Source: Oscillospiraceae bacterium
Lineage (GTDB): Bacteria; Bacillota; Clostridia; Oscillospirales; Ruminococcaceae
Direction: 5' to 3'
Length of the DNA stretch: 47,943 nt
Assembly (NCBI GenBank): GCA_016281125.1
Contig: JAEEIA010000080.1
Span: 1-47,943 of the forward strand
Position numbers and translations under genes: made by a program. Below the pieces are notes generated by a model. The model was given only the letters and a program-made list of their open reading frames with translations, did no database searches and was not told where the DNA came from. The stretch's first letter is position 1. Every line of letters begins with the position of its first letter. Positions 6,189 through 14,531 of this stretch are shown here, one piece after another.

Positions 6189-7193
6189 ATGAGAACAGGT
6201 ATCAAGGGCATGGGCATTTATCTGCCTGAAAAGGTCATGACCAGTGAAGAAGTGGAGATCAAGGCCGGCTACGAGCGCCTCGGTGCGCGCAAGGGGCTTG
6301 TCAGGATGATCACCGGCGTGGAGGAGCGGCATTATGCTGCGGAGGATGAGTATTCCTCCGATCTTGCCTATCAGGCAGCGAAAAATGCAATGGAGGATGC
6401 AGGCATCACGGCGGATGAGGTCGATACGCTGATTTTCTGCTCCGTCACGCAGGATTTCGCGGAACCGGCAACGGCAAATGTCATCGCGGAAAAGCTCGGT
6501 CTGCACAATGCGTACTGCTTTGATGTCAAGAACGGCTGCAATGCGTTTTTGCAGGGTATGGATATCGCGGACAGTCTGATCAAGACCGGAAAGGCGAAAA
6601 ATGTGGTCATTACATCCGGCGAGGCACTGTCCAAGTGGGTTCGTTTTGATTACGACAACAAAGATGACCTGATGGTCGGCAGCCCGGTCACGCTTTCGCT
6701 CGGCGACGGCGGCGGCGCATTTGTCATCGGTCAGGTCGCGGATGATAAGGGGATTATCACGAGCTTCTTCCGCACATTCCCGGAGCTCTGGAATAACAAT
6801 GTGATGTGGGGCGGTGGTGTGCGCTATCCGCGCGAGCCTGAGAAGATGTATATTCCCGGCACGACCAAGCCGCTGATTGACAAGCATTTGCAGATCGGCA
6901 CGGAATTCATGGCGCAGGCCCTTGAAAAAACCGGCTGGACAATGGACGACGTTGATTTCTTTGCAAGCAGCCAGGCGGCAAAATGGATCGTAAAGAAGGT
7001 TTCCGAGGAAACCGGCGTATCGCCGGAAAAGCGAAGCTCCGTGATCACCAAATGGGGCAATGCCGCCTGCGCAAATCTGCCGCTGGTCGTGTATGAAGCA
7101 CGCAGAGAAGGCAGGATCAAAGAGGGCAGCAAGGTCGTATTCATCGGTGCTGCGGTCGGCTTCAATTCCTGCGTGTTCACAATCCAGTTCTGA
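6189..7193 (+). CDS. KAS III (FabH)-like condensing enzyme with altered catalytic triad
   Basis: A 334-residue thiolase-fold protein of the 3-oxoacyl-ACP synthase III family. The nucleophile is Cys117 in 'DVKNGCNAFLQGMDIA', and the Asn of the usual triad is kept (N291 in 'WGNAACANLP'). The segment that should read P-H-Q-A-N is 'SSQAA' (260-264), so the catalytic His is replaced by Ser261 and the following Asn by Ala264. Loss of His argues against ordinary decarboxylative condensation. KAS III relatives are known to make C-O, C-N or C-S bonds instead. Neighbours imply an aminoacyl or acyl chain on a carrier protein as substrate. It starts 34 bases after the ligase gene behind AAGGAGAG. Confidence 0.88.
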   Translation: MRTGIKGMGIYLPEKVMTSEEVEIKAGYERLGARKGLVRMITGVEERHYAAEDEYSSDLAYQAAKNAMEDAGITADEVDTLIFCSVTQDFAEPATANVIAEKLGLHNAYCFDVKNGCNAFLQGMDIADSLIKTGKAKNVVITSGEALSKWVRFDYDNKDDLMVGSPVTLSLGDGGGAFVIGQVADDKGIITSFFRTFPELWNNNVMWGGGVRYPREPEKMYIPGTTKPLIDKHLQIGTEFMAQALEKTGWTMDDVDFFASSQAAKWIVKKVSEETGVSPEKRSSVITKWGNAACANLPLVVYEARREGRIKEGSKVVFIGAAVGFNSCVFTIQF

Positions 7194-7207
7194 ACGGAGG
7201 CGGATGC

Positions 7208-8218
7208 ATGGAGCAGCGAAGAATTTGCAGCCGGTGCGCGATGCCCGAAACGCCGGGACACATCACGCTGGATGCGGAAGGCGTCTGCAATCTTTGCAGA
7301 CGGGACGAAAATGTTGTGAAGGGAAAGTCCGCCAGCTTTTTCGGCATGGACAGCGAACGGAAGATTCAGGCGCTGAAAAATAAGCTGGCAAAACGGCGCG
7401 GCGGCGGAAAATATGACTGCGCGGTTGCGGTTTCCGGCGGAAAAGACAGCCTGATGGCGCTGTATATCGCCAAAAAAGAGCTCGGGCTCAATCCGCTGGG
7501 CATTTTTCTCGATAACGGCTTTTCGATTCCGGAAATGTACGAAAACATTCAGAACGCCTCCGACATCCTGAATGTGGATCTCATCATGTTCCGGACGAAT
7601 ACCATGAAGAATCTGTTCAGGGTTATGCTGGAATCGCGCATGGAGCTCTATTACTGCCGCGTCTGCCACCTGCTGCTGGACAAATTCATCAAGGACATCT
7701 GCCTGCAGCACGACATTCATCTGATTCTCGGCGGATATACGAAAGGGCAGTCCTATATCGCGCAGGATGAGCTGTTCTGGATCTATGACCTTTCCGACCG
7801 GAATATGCTGACGCTGCTGGAGTCGCATCCGGAATTTGCAGATCTGGCGGAAATGTTCCGGAATCCGGTCGGCTATTTCGCCAAGCATTACAAAAGCATT
7901 GAACAAATCTCCCCGTTCAAGTATTTTGATTACGATGAGGATGACATCATTCAGCTTTTGAAAAACGAATTGAAATTCAAGGTGCCGGCATACAGCTGGC
8001 CGAAAAATTCCACGAACTGTATGTTCAATTTCCTCGCGCAGTATCTTGCGAGAAAGCAGTTCGGATATTCGCAGCATGAAACAGAAATGAGCGGGATCGT
8101 CCGCAGCGGTGAAATGACACGTGAGTGCGCGCTGGAAACGCTCAATTCGCCCATTACCCGCGCCGATTTGCAGAACGTCCTGAATATTGTCGGCGTATCG
8201 GAAGAAATACTGGACTGA
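7208..8218 (+). CDS. PP-loop ATP pyrophosphatase (adenine nucleotide alpha hydrolase), WbpG/TtuA-like
   Basis: A 336-residue adenylating enzyme. N-terminal zinc ribbon: C7-S-R-C10 and C27-N-L-C30 in the pattern 'CSRCAMPETPG...GVCNLC', like WbpG-type sugar amidotransferases. The PP-loop 'VSGGKDS' (75-81) binds ATP. A central C150-R-V-C153 and a later C271 ('STNC') match the three-cysteine layout that holds a 4Fe-4S cluster in tRNA thiolases TtcA and TtuA. The family activates a carbonyl by adenylation and then attacks it with sulfide or ammonia. AANH-type enzymes are known in 6-thioguanine and closthioamide pathways. Here it may turn a carrier-bound amide into a thioamide or amidine. It starts 14 bases after the KAS III stop, behind GGAGG. 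Confidence 0.87.
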   Translation: MEQRRICSRCAMPETPGHITLDAEGVCNLCRRDENVVKGKSASFFGMDSERKIQALKNKLAKRRGGGKYDCAVAVSGGKDSLMALYIAKKELGLNPLGIFLDNGFSIPEMYENIQNASDILNVDLIMFRTNTMKNLFRVMLESRMELYYCRVCHLLLDKFIKDICLQHDIHLILGGYTKGQSYIAQDELFWIYDLSDRNMLTLLESHPEFADLAEMFRNPVGYFAKHYKSIEQISPFKYFDYDEDDIIQLLKNELKFKVPAYSWPKNSTNCMFNFLAQYLARKQFGYSQHETEMSGIVRSGEMTRECALETLNSPITRADLQNVLNIVGVSEEILD

Positions 8219-8235
8219 AGAAAGACGGTGGTAAA

Positions 8236-8481
8236 ATGAAAGAAAAGATCAAGGCGATCATTCTCGAAAACACAGAAATGCTGACCGCTGAGGAGCTGAC
8301 GGACGACTTGCAGCTGATTACATCCGGCTTTATTGATTCGTTTGAGATTATTCAGATGATCGACCGGTTTGAGCAGGAATTCCATGTTGCCCTGCCGCTG
8401 GAGGATATTGAACTCAGCGATTTTGAATCCGTGAACGACATTGAGCGGATGCTGCTTGCGAAAGGAGAAAAGTCGGCATGA
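8236..8481 (+). CDS. Acyl/peptidyl carrier protein 1
   Basis: An 81-residue stand-alone carrier protein. The phosphopantetheine site is Ser35 in 'ITSGFIDSFEIIQM', a variant of the usual G-x-D-S-L (I-D-S-F). Acidic helix III region 'PLEDIELSDFESVNDIERML' is typical. The stop codon overlaps the start of the acyl ligase gene (ATGA), so translation is coupled and this protein is a likely partner of that ligase. It could equally receive the amino acid from the aaRS-like enzyme. Confidence 0.9.
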   Translation: MKEKIKAIILENTEMLTAEELTDDLQLITSGFIDSFEIIQMIDRFEQEFHVALPLEDIELSDFESVNDIERMLLAKGEKSA

Positions 8482-10055
8482 TCATGCAGGGCATTGATAC
8501 CTTTGAAAGCATTTTTCAGAAGGTTTTTTCCGGCGAACACAAGTACAATCTCTGTGAATGCTATACGGATCACGGCTGGATCAAGGAAAGCTATGAAAGC
8601 TATCTGCACCGCATTTACGGCATTGCCGTGAAACTGGAAACGGCTCTGGCAGACCTGCCCGCGGGAAGCTGGATCGGAATCAAAGCCGCAAACAGCCCGT
8701 ACTGGGCGGCACTGTTCTGGGCGCTGATGATGCGGGGCTATCGTCTTGTCATCATCGACAACAACGGAAATGAAGCATTCCTGAACAATGTGGCGGAGAA
8801 TGCGGTCATTTCGGTCATGATTTGCAGTGACATGAACACGCCGACGAATGTGAAAAAGCTCCCGTTTGCAGAACTGATTGCGTCCGAACCCGCAGACAGC
8901 TATCAGTCTGACCGGGCGTTTGCCGACAAAATTGCACTCTGCACCTCCGGTACGACCGGCACCCCGAAGATCTTCATTCATACCGGAAAGCAGTTCGGCG
9001 CACAGATCAATAATGTTCTGGCTCGCTATCAGGAATCGGATTCGCTGCGCTTTCTGCTGGAGGACACGAAAAAAAACATGTTTTCCATGTTCCCGTTCCA
9101 TCATATTTCCGCGCTGATGTCCATTTTTATCTATGAATTGCTGCACGGCACGATGGTCACAACGGAAACAGTCAACATCTCCAATGTCATCACTGCAATC
9201 CGGGAAGCAGGCGTGCAGATTGCATACTCTGTGCCGATGATCTGGGAGTCTGTGGTCAGAAACATCATCGGAAAATACCAGAAAGCGGATGCAGAAACAT
9301 TCCGGGCGGTTCTGGGCGATCAGCTCGGCTTCGTGATTATGGGTGCAGCGAAGGCGAATCCGGAAACGCTTGCCCTGTTCGACAGCGTCGGAATCTTCTC
9401 TTCTCAGGCTTACGGCATGACGGAGATCGGCTCGCTGACATCCAATACCAACCGGTTCATTGATATGCGGACAAACGGCTCGGTCGGCACGGTGGATTCG
9501 GACGTTTACGAAGCGCGGATTTACCATGATGACGGGACAATCACGGAAGAGGGCGAAGGCGAACTGATTGTCGCAGGCGATATTGTGTTTGCAGGACGGC
9601 TCATCGGCGGAAAGGAAGTTCCCGCAGAACTGTTCATGGGCAAATATTTCTTCACCGGCGATCATGTCCGCATTGAAAACAAATCCCTCTTTGTGCTCGG
9701 CCGAAACAAGGATGTGATCCTGAATTCGTCCGGTGAAAACATTTATCCGGATGAGCTGGAAGCATTTTTCAGCGAGATCAAAGCGTATTCGGATTCTTAT
9801 GTCGTGGTCGGCGTTTCGGAGCATCCGGTTCTGGCTGCTTTTGTACCGGATCAGGAAAAGGCGGATGCGGTCATGCGTGTTCTGAACAGAAAGAACCATG
9901 ATCTGCCTGTATTCAAGCGCCTGCGCGCAGCTTATTTCACCGATCAGCCGCTGCCTGCAACATCCAGCGGCAAGATCAAGAAAAATGCGATCCGTGAGTA
10001 TATCATCACCGGAAACGAACTGTTCCGGAAAGCGGAGATCAAAGGAGAAAGCTAA
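8478..10055 (+). CDS. AMP-dependent acyl/aryl-ACP ligase (ANL superfamily)
   Basis: A 525-residue stand-alone adenylation enzyme that activates a carboxylic acid with ATP and loads it on a carrier protein or CoA. Core motifs: A3 'TSGTTGTPK' (156-164), A5 'YGMTEIG' (312-318), A7 'TGDHVRI' (393-399), A8 'GRNKDVILNSSGENIYPDE' (408-426) and A10 'PATSSGKIKK' (493-502) with catalytic Lys499. The Asp235-type residue that marks alpha-amino-acid-specific NRPS domains is not evident, so a fatty, aryl or other acid is more likely; I cannot name it. It overlaps carrier protein 1 by 4 bases and is followed after 2 bases by carrier protein 2. Confidence 0.9.
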   Translation: MIMQGIDTFESIFQKVFSGEHKYNLCECYTDHGWIKESYESYLHRIYGIAVKLETALADLPAGSWIGIKAANSPYWAALFWALMMRGYRLVIIDNNGNEAFLNNVAENAVISVMICSDMNTPTNVKKLPFAELIASEPADSYQSDRAFADKIALCTSGTTGTPKIFIHTGKQFGAQINNVLARYQESDSLRFLLEDTKKNMFSMFPFHHISALMSIFIYELLHGTMVTTETVNISNVITAIREAGVQIAYSVPMIWESVVRNIIGKYQKADAETFRAVLGDQLGFVIMGAAKANPETLALFDSVGIFSSQAYGMTEIGSLTSNTNRFIDMRTNGSVGTVDSDVYEARIYHDDGTITEEGEGELIVAGDIVFAGRLIGGKEVPAELFMGKYFFTGDHVRIENKSLFVLGRNKDVILNSSGENIYPDELEAFFSEIKAYSDSYVVVGVSEHPVLAAFVPDQEKADAVMRVLNRKNHDLPVFKRLRAAYFTDQPLPATSSGKIKKNAIREYIITGNELFRKAEIKGES

Positions 10056-10057
10056 CA

Positions 10058-10306
10058 ATGGAACTGCAAACAATTCAGGAAAAAGTCAAGCGCTGCGTCA
10101 GTGAGGTGCTGAATGTGCCCGCTTCGGAAATGCAGGCAGAAACGCGCCTGATCGAAGACCTCGGCGCAAACAGCTTTGCGATTGCGGAAATCTTTCTTGC
10201 GCTGCAAACGGAATTCGGCATTACACTCGAGGAAAACTTCATGCTCGGACATTCTGTTTCCGTTCAGGATATGACGGCGCTGATGCAGCAGAAGGTCAAC
10301 GGATAA
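10058..10306 (+). CDS. Acyl/peptidyl carrier protein 2
   Basis: An 82-residue carrier protein with phosphopantetheine Ser39 in 'LIEDLGANSFAIAEIFLALQ' (GANSF in place of GxDSL). It is clearly different from carrier protein 1, so each probably holds a different building block. It begins 2 bases after the ligase stop with AAAGGAG upstream. It is the last biosynthetic enzyme-type gene before the transporters. Confidence 0.9.
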   Translation: MELQTIQEKVKRCVSEVLNVPASEMQAETRLIEDLGANSFAIAEIFLALQTEFGITLEENFMLGHSVSVQDMTALMQQKVNG

Positions 10307-10323
10307 ACAGGATAACCAACGAT

Positions 10324-10351
10324 GCCGGAATCTCGCCGCAGAGATTCCGGC
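10324..10351 (+). other. Perfect stem-loop between biosynthesis and transport genes
   Basis: GCCGGAATCTC / GAGATTCCGGC, an 11-bp perfect stem with a 6-base loop and no U-run. It could protect the upstream mRNA 3' end or partly separate expression of biosynthesis and transport. Confidence 0.6.
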
Positions 10352-10382
10352 AATCCTGATGAAAAGAGGAATATGGGGTCAT

Positions 10383-12173
10383 ATGAGGAAACAAACATCC
10401 AAAAAGAAGCAGGGAATCCCGCGGCTGCTGGAAATATCCGGTAAGCAGCCGAAGCTGCTGCTCGGCAGTATCCTGCTTTCCGTTCTGGGAACATTATGCC
10501 AGCTCGTCCCATACATTTCGGTCTATCAGATTATGTCCGAACTGCTGCACTGCGCTGCGGACGGCGGTGTACCGAATGAAGCGCTGCTGCTCCGGCAGGC
10601 GGCGGCCGGGCTTGCCGGCATGATCGGCGGATACCTGCTGAGCTACGCCGGAGGCATGCTGACGCATACCTTTGCGTACCGCGTGGTCTGCGGCGTCCGC
10701 CTGAAGACGGCTGAGCATATCGGCAGGCTGCCGCTCGGTTATCTGAACGGCAGTTCCATCGGCAGAATCAAGCAGATTCTGGAAGGCGATGCCGAACAGA
10801 TCGAGGCGTTTCTGGCGCATCAGCTTCCGGATTTTGTCAGCACAGCAGTCATGCTGGTCACCATGTTCATCATCATGTTCCGGTATCATGCGCTGCTGGC
10901 AGCCGTATGTCTGTTTCCGATCATTGCGGGATTTGTCTGTCAGTTTGCCGTGCTTATCAAGGTCATGAAAAGCGGCGGAGTGCAGAAAAACTTTGACGCG
11001 CTGGAACGCATCAGCGCATCCTCGCTGCAATATGTCAATGGAATGCCCTCCATCAAGATTTTCGGGCAGACGGTTCGTTCCTTCCGCAGCTTTTATGATG
11101 ACATCATCCGATACCGTGATTTCACCGGCGGCATGACAGAGATGATCCGTCCGGGCTTTGTCGGCTTCCGGATGTTCGTGCTTTCGGTTGCGGCATTCCT
11201 TGTCTCGGCCGGTCTGCTGCTGTATCTGAAAGACCCGGGCAGCATTTCCTTTGTCATTACATTCATTTTCTTCCTGATTCTCGGCCCGGCCGTTACAGCT
11301 CCGACGCTGAAGCTGCGCAATTTCTCGGAAAACATGAATGTCATTACAGAGGGCGTGAACCGGCTGGATGCAGTGCTGAACGAAGAAGCAATCCCTGAAC
11401 CGCTCCGGCGTGCTGCGGTCTGCAATCATGACATTACATTTGAACATGTCGCATTTTCGTATGACGGAAAGCAGGAAACGCTTCACGATGTTTCGTTTAC
11501 GGCAGAGCAGGGCAGAGTCACGGCGCTGGTCGGCCCCTCCGGCGCGGGAAAGAGCACGATTGCAGAGCTGATTCCGCGCTTTTATGATGTCACAGGCGGC
11601 GCAATCAGAATCGGCGGAACGGATATCCGCGATTTTTCTGTGGATGACCTCATGGAGCAGCTTGCATTCGTATTCCAGGAGAGCTTTTTGTTTGCGGATA
11701 CGGTGTATCAGAATATCGCCCCCGGCAAATCCGACGTTGCAAGAGAGGACGTGATCGCGGCTGCAAAGGCGGCGCAGTGCCACGACTTTATCATGCAGCT
11801 TCCGCAGGGGTATGATACGAAGCTCGGCGAGGGCGGTGTGTATCTGTCCGGCGGAGAAAAGCAGCGCATTTCGATTGCGCGCGCCATTCTGAAAAACGCT
11901 CCGATTCTGATTCTGGACGAAGCAAGTGCTTATGCCGATGCGGAAAATGAGTACGCATTGCAGCAGGCGCTTGCGGCACTTGCAAAAGACAAAACCGTCA
12001 TCATGATCGCGCACAGACTGACGACGATTCAAAATGCGGATCAGATTCTGGTGATTGAAAACGGTACGGTTTCTGAATGCGGCACACATGAACAGCTGCT
12101 CGGCATGAACGGAAAATATGCAGAGATGTGGCAGGCGATGTCAGCCTCATCCGACTGGCGGCTTGCGAAATAA
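10383..12173 (+). CDS. ABC half-transporter (permease + ATPase), siderophore-importer type
   Basis: A 596-residue fusion of a six-helix exporter-fold membrane domain (about 1-320) and an ATPase. Walker A 'GPSGAGKST', Q-loop 'FVFQESF', signature 'LSGGEKQR', Walker B 'ILILDEAS' and the H-loop 'IAHRL' are all present. Paired with the next gene it looks like the IrtA/IrtB and YbtP/YbtQ group: exporter fold, but importing metal-siderophore complexes. Export of the product is the alternative. Start: ATG 10383 is chosen over ATG 10359 because GAGGA and GGGG precede it, while 10359 has no such site. It lies 77 bases after carrier protein 2 in the same direction. Confidence 0.88.
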   Translation: MRKQTSKKKQGIPRLLEISGKQPKLLLGSILLSVLGTLCQLVPYISVYQIMSELLHCAADGGVPNEALLLRQAAAGLAGMIGGYLLSYAGGMLTHTFAYRVVCGVRLKTAEHIGRLPLGYLNGSSIGRIKQILEGDAEQIEAFLAHQLPDFVSTAVMLVTMFIIMFRYHALLAAVCLFPIIAGFVCQFAVLIKVMKSGGVQKNFDALERISASSLQYVNGMPSIKIFGQTVRSFRSFYDDIIRYRDFTGGMTEMIRPGFVGFRMFVLSVAAFLVSAGLLLYLKDPGSISFVITFIFFLILGPAVTAPTLKLRNFSENMNVITEGVNRLDAVLNEEAIPEPLRRAAVCNHDITFEHVAFSYDGKQETLHDVSFTAEQGRVTALVGPSGAGKSTIAELIPRFYDVTGGAIRIGGTDIRDFSVDDLMEQLAFVFQESFLFADTVYQNIAPGKSDVAREDVIAAAKAAQCHDFIMQLPQGYDTKLGEGGVYLSGGEKQRISIARAILKNAPILILDEASAYADAENEYALQQALAALAKDKTVIMIAHRLTTIQNADQILVIENGTVSECGTHEQLLGMNGKYAEMWQAMSASSDWRLAK

Positions 12174-12187
12174 GGGGGGGATCGGCA

Positions 12188-13924
12188 ATGTTCAGAGCAC
12201 TTTTTCACGATATTACCTGCAATGAGCCGAAAAAGCTGATCCGTCCTGCGGTCTGGAATACGCTTGCAAGCATTGCGAATCTGATGCCGTTCGGCTGCCT
12301 TGCGTATATTGTCAAACAGATCTACACGCATATTCAGGACGGAACGCCCGACCGCGGCGGCCTCTGGCTGGCATTCGGTCTGATGGTGCTGTTTACGGCT
12401 GCAACGTATTTTCTGGAAAACATCGCATGTAAAGTCACATATCATGACGGATTTTTTGCATCCGCAGAGGGAAGAATCCGTCTTGCGGAGCACATCCGCA
12501 AGCTGCCGCTCGGCATTCTGACCGGCAAATCATCCGGTGAGATCGGAAACACCATGATGAATGATTTTTCCAGAACGGAAACGGCAATGACGCACATTCT
12601 GCCGCAGATCATCAGCGGCTTTCTGGTCGCCGTCATCGCATCGGCTGTGATGCTGATCGCAGACTGGCGCATGGGGCTCGCCTGCTTTGCGGGATTCCCG
12701 CTGTCTGTCATCATCATGCTCGGTATGAAGCGCATGGAAACCCGCATGGCGCAAAGGCTGAACGCTTCCGCGACCGCACAGTCTGCCGGTCTGATTGAAT
12801 ATCTGACAGGCATGAAAACAATCAAGGCGTACCATATGCAGGGAGAGAATTTCGGAAAGCTGCGTCAGGTCTGCACCGCGCACCGCGACAACTGCATCCG
12901 GTCGGAGGGCTGCATCGGCTCTATGAATCTGCTTGCGGCGATGCTGCTGCGGTGCGGGCTCCCGCTGATGATGGCCGTCGGTGTGCATCTGCTGACAGGC
13001 GGCAGCTTGCAGATCACTACATTTGCGATGTTTCTGCTGCTCGGCACACGCATTTTCGACCCGCTTGCTGTGGCGATCATGAACTGGTCTGAGCTGAATA
13101 TGTGTGCAGCAGCCGGACAGCGCATCACAAAGCTGCTGGATGCGCCCGTCATGGAGGGCGGGGAGGATGCGCCCGAACAGCATGATTTCACTGTGGAAAA
13201 CGTGCATTTCGGCTACGGTGACACCGAGGTTCTGAAGGGCGTATCCGCTGCATTTCCGTCCGGCACGATGACCGCACTGGTCGGCCCGTCCGGTTCGGGC
13301 AAAAGCACCATGCTGAAGCTGCTTGCCCGCTTTTATGATCCGGCATCCGGCACTGTGCGCATGGGCGGCAGGAATGTCAGGGACATCGAGCCGGAAAAGC
13401 TGATGCAGAATATTTCCTTTGTGTTTCAGGATGTCTATTTATTTCAGGATACGGTCGCGGGCAATATCGGATACGGTAAAGAAAATGCAACGCGCGCGGA
13501 AATTGAACAGGCAGCAAAGGCTGCGAACTGCTATGATTTCATCATGGAAATGCCGGACGGCTTTGATTCGATGATCGGGGAGGGCGGCTGTACATTGTCC
13601 GGCGGAGAAAAGCAGCGCATCTCCATTGCGCGGGCGATGCTGAAAAATGCACCGGTTTTGCTTCTGGACGAAGCAACGGCATCCCTTGACCCTGAAAACG
13701 AAGCACAGATTCAGCAGGCAATCAACAGGCTTGCCGAAGGAAAAACAGTCATTGTCATTGCGCATAAGCTGAAAACAGTTGCCGAGGCCGATCAGATTCT
13801 GGTGTTTGATCACGGCCGGATCACGGAATCCGGAAAGCATGACGGGCTACTTGCACAGAACGGACTGTATGCACGGCTCTGGAACATCCAGAATCAGTCC
13901 GGTACATGGAAAATTCATTCGTAA
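12188..13924 (+). CDS. ABC half-transporter, partner of the preceding gene
   Basis: A 578-residue permease-ATPase fusion with 'GPSGSGKST', 'LSGGEKQRISIARAML', 'VLLLDEATASLD' and 'IAHKL'. It should form a heterodimer with the product of the preceding gene, 14 bases upstream. ATG 12188 follows an AAGGGGGG site; an in-frame upstream GTG lies inside the previous gene. The exporter-fold pair followed by an MptD-type ECF S component recurs at putative metallophore or porphyrin uptake loci of Firmicutes (my recollection of such loci). It is equally compatible with secretion. Confidence 0.88.
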   Translation: MFRALFHDITCNEPKKLIRPAVWNTLASIANLMPFGCLAYIVKQIYTHIQDGTPDRGGLWLAFGLMVLFTAATYFLENIACKVTYHDGFFASAEGRIRLAEHIRKLPLGILTGKSSGEIGNTMMNDFSRTETAMTHILPQIISGFLVAVIASAVMLIADWRMGLACFAGFPLSVIIMLGMKRMETRMAQRLNASATAQSAGLIEYLTGMKTIKAYHMQGENFGKLRQVCTAHRDNCIRSEGCIGSMNLLAAMLLRCGLPLMMAVGVHLLTGGSLQITTFAMFLLLGTRIFDPLAVAIMNWSELNMCAAAGQRITKLLDAPVMEGGEDAPEQHDFTVENVHFGYGDTEVLKGVSAAFPSGTMTALVGPSGSGKSTMLKLLARFYDPASGTVRMGGRNVRDIEPEKLMQNISFVFQDVYLFQDTVAGNIGYGKENATRAEIEQAAKAANCYDFIMEMPDGFDSMIGEGGCTLSGGEKQRISIARAMLKNAPVLLLDEATASLDPENEAQIQQAINRLAEGKTVIVIAHKLKTVAEADQILVFDHGRITESGKHDGLLAQNGLYARLWNIQNQSGTWKIHS

Positions 13925-13937
13925 AGGAGAAATCATC

Positions 13938-14531
13938 ATGAAAAACAGTTCATCCCGTTCATCCAGAGGTGCCGTTGCGGCAGGCGTATTCATCGCGCTG
14001 TATCTGGTAACCTACATCATTGTCGGCGCAATCTGCATGCCGGTCGCCGTTTTGTTCCTGCTGATGCCGATGGCAGTTGCGCTGCTTGCTGCACCGACCT
14101 ATCATATGATGATCGCCAAATCGCATTCCGGCGTTCCGATCTTCATTGCAGCGGTTCTGCCGAGTATCATTCTGATTGCAACCGGTCACATCCCGATTGC
14201 GCCGCTGATCAGTGTCCCGGCCGGCATCATTGCGCTGCTGATTGCAAAGCAGGGGCAGTATCGGAGCTTCCGCAGGAACGCGGTCAGCCATATGTTTTTC
14301 TCATGGAATCTGTTCGGCGGTTTTGTTCCGATCTGGTTTATGCGTGATTATTTCTTCCGTGTGACGGAAGAAGAGGGAATGAGCCGTGAGTTCTGCGATA
14401 CCGTGCGCAGTATGACGCCGTGGTGGGTGCTGCCTGCCATGCTCCTTGCAACGATGGCTTTTTCATTGCTCGGCTCTCTGTTTACGGGCAAGGTTCTGAA
14501 TAAACATCTCAAAAAAGCCGGCGTATTATGA
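13938..14531 (+). CDS. MptD-family ECF transporter substrate-binding (S) component
   Basis: A 197-residue, very hydrophobic protein with about six membrane helices, e.g. 'GAVAAGVFIALYLVTYIIVG', 'LFLLMPMAVALLAA' and 'IFIAAVLPSIILIATGHI'. Composition, length and position before a CbiQ-like T component and a double ATPase fit the MptD/Trep_Strep S-component family. S components give ECF importers their substrate specificity; the ligand is unknown. ATG 13938 follows AAAGGAG. The stop overlaps the next start by 4 bases (ATGA). Confidence 0.82.
   Translation: MKNSSSRSSRGAVAAGVFIALYLVTYIIVGAICMPVAVLFLLMPMAVALLAAPTYHMMIAKSHSGVPIFIAAVLPSIILIATGHIPIAPLISVPAGIIALLIAKQGQYRSFRRNAVSHMFFSWNLFGGFVPIWFMRDYFFRVTEEEGMSREFCDTVRSMTPWWVLPAMLLATMAFSLLGSLFTGKVLNKHLKKAGVL

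Noticed and set aside
8352-10073. Long antisense frame of 573 codons over the AMP ligase gene
   Set aside because: It mirrors the real gene, has no ribosome-binding site and an odd composition; such shadows come from the codon bias here. The same holds for long frames opposite 10494-12089, 16856-18358 and 36010-37362.
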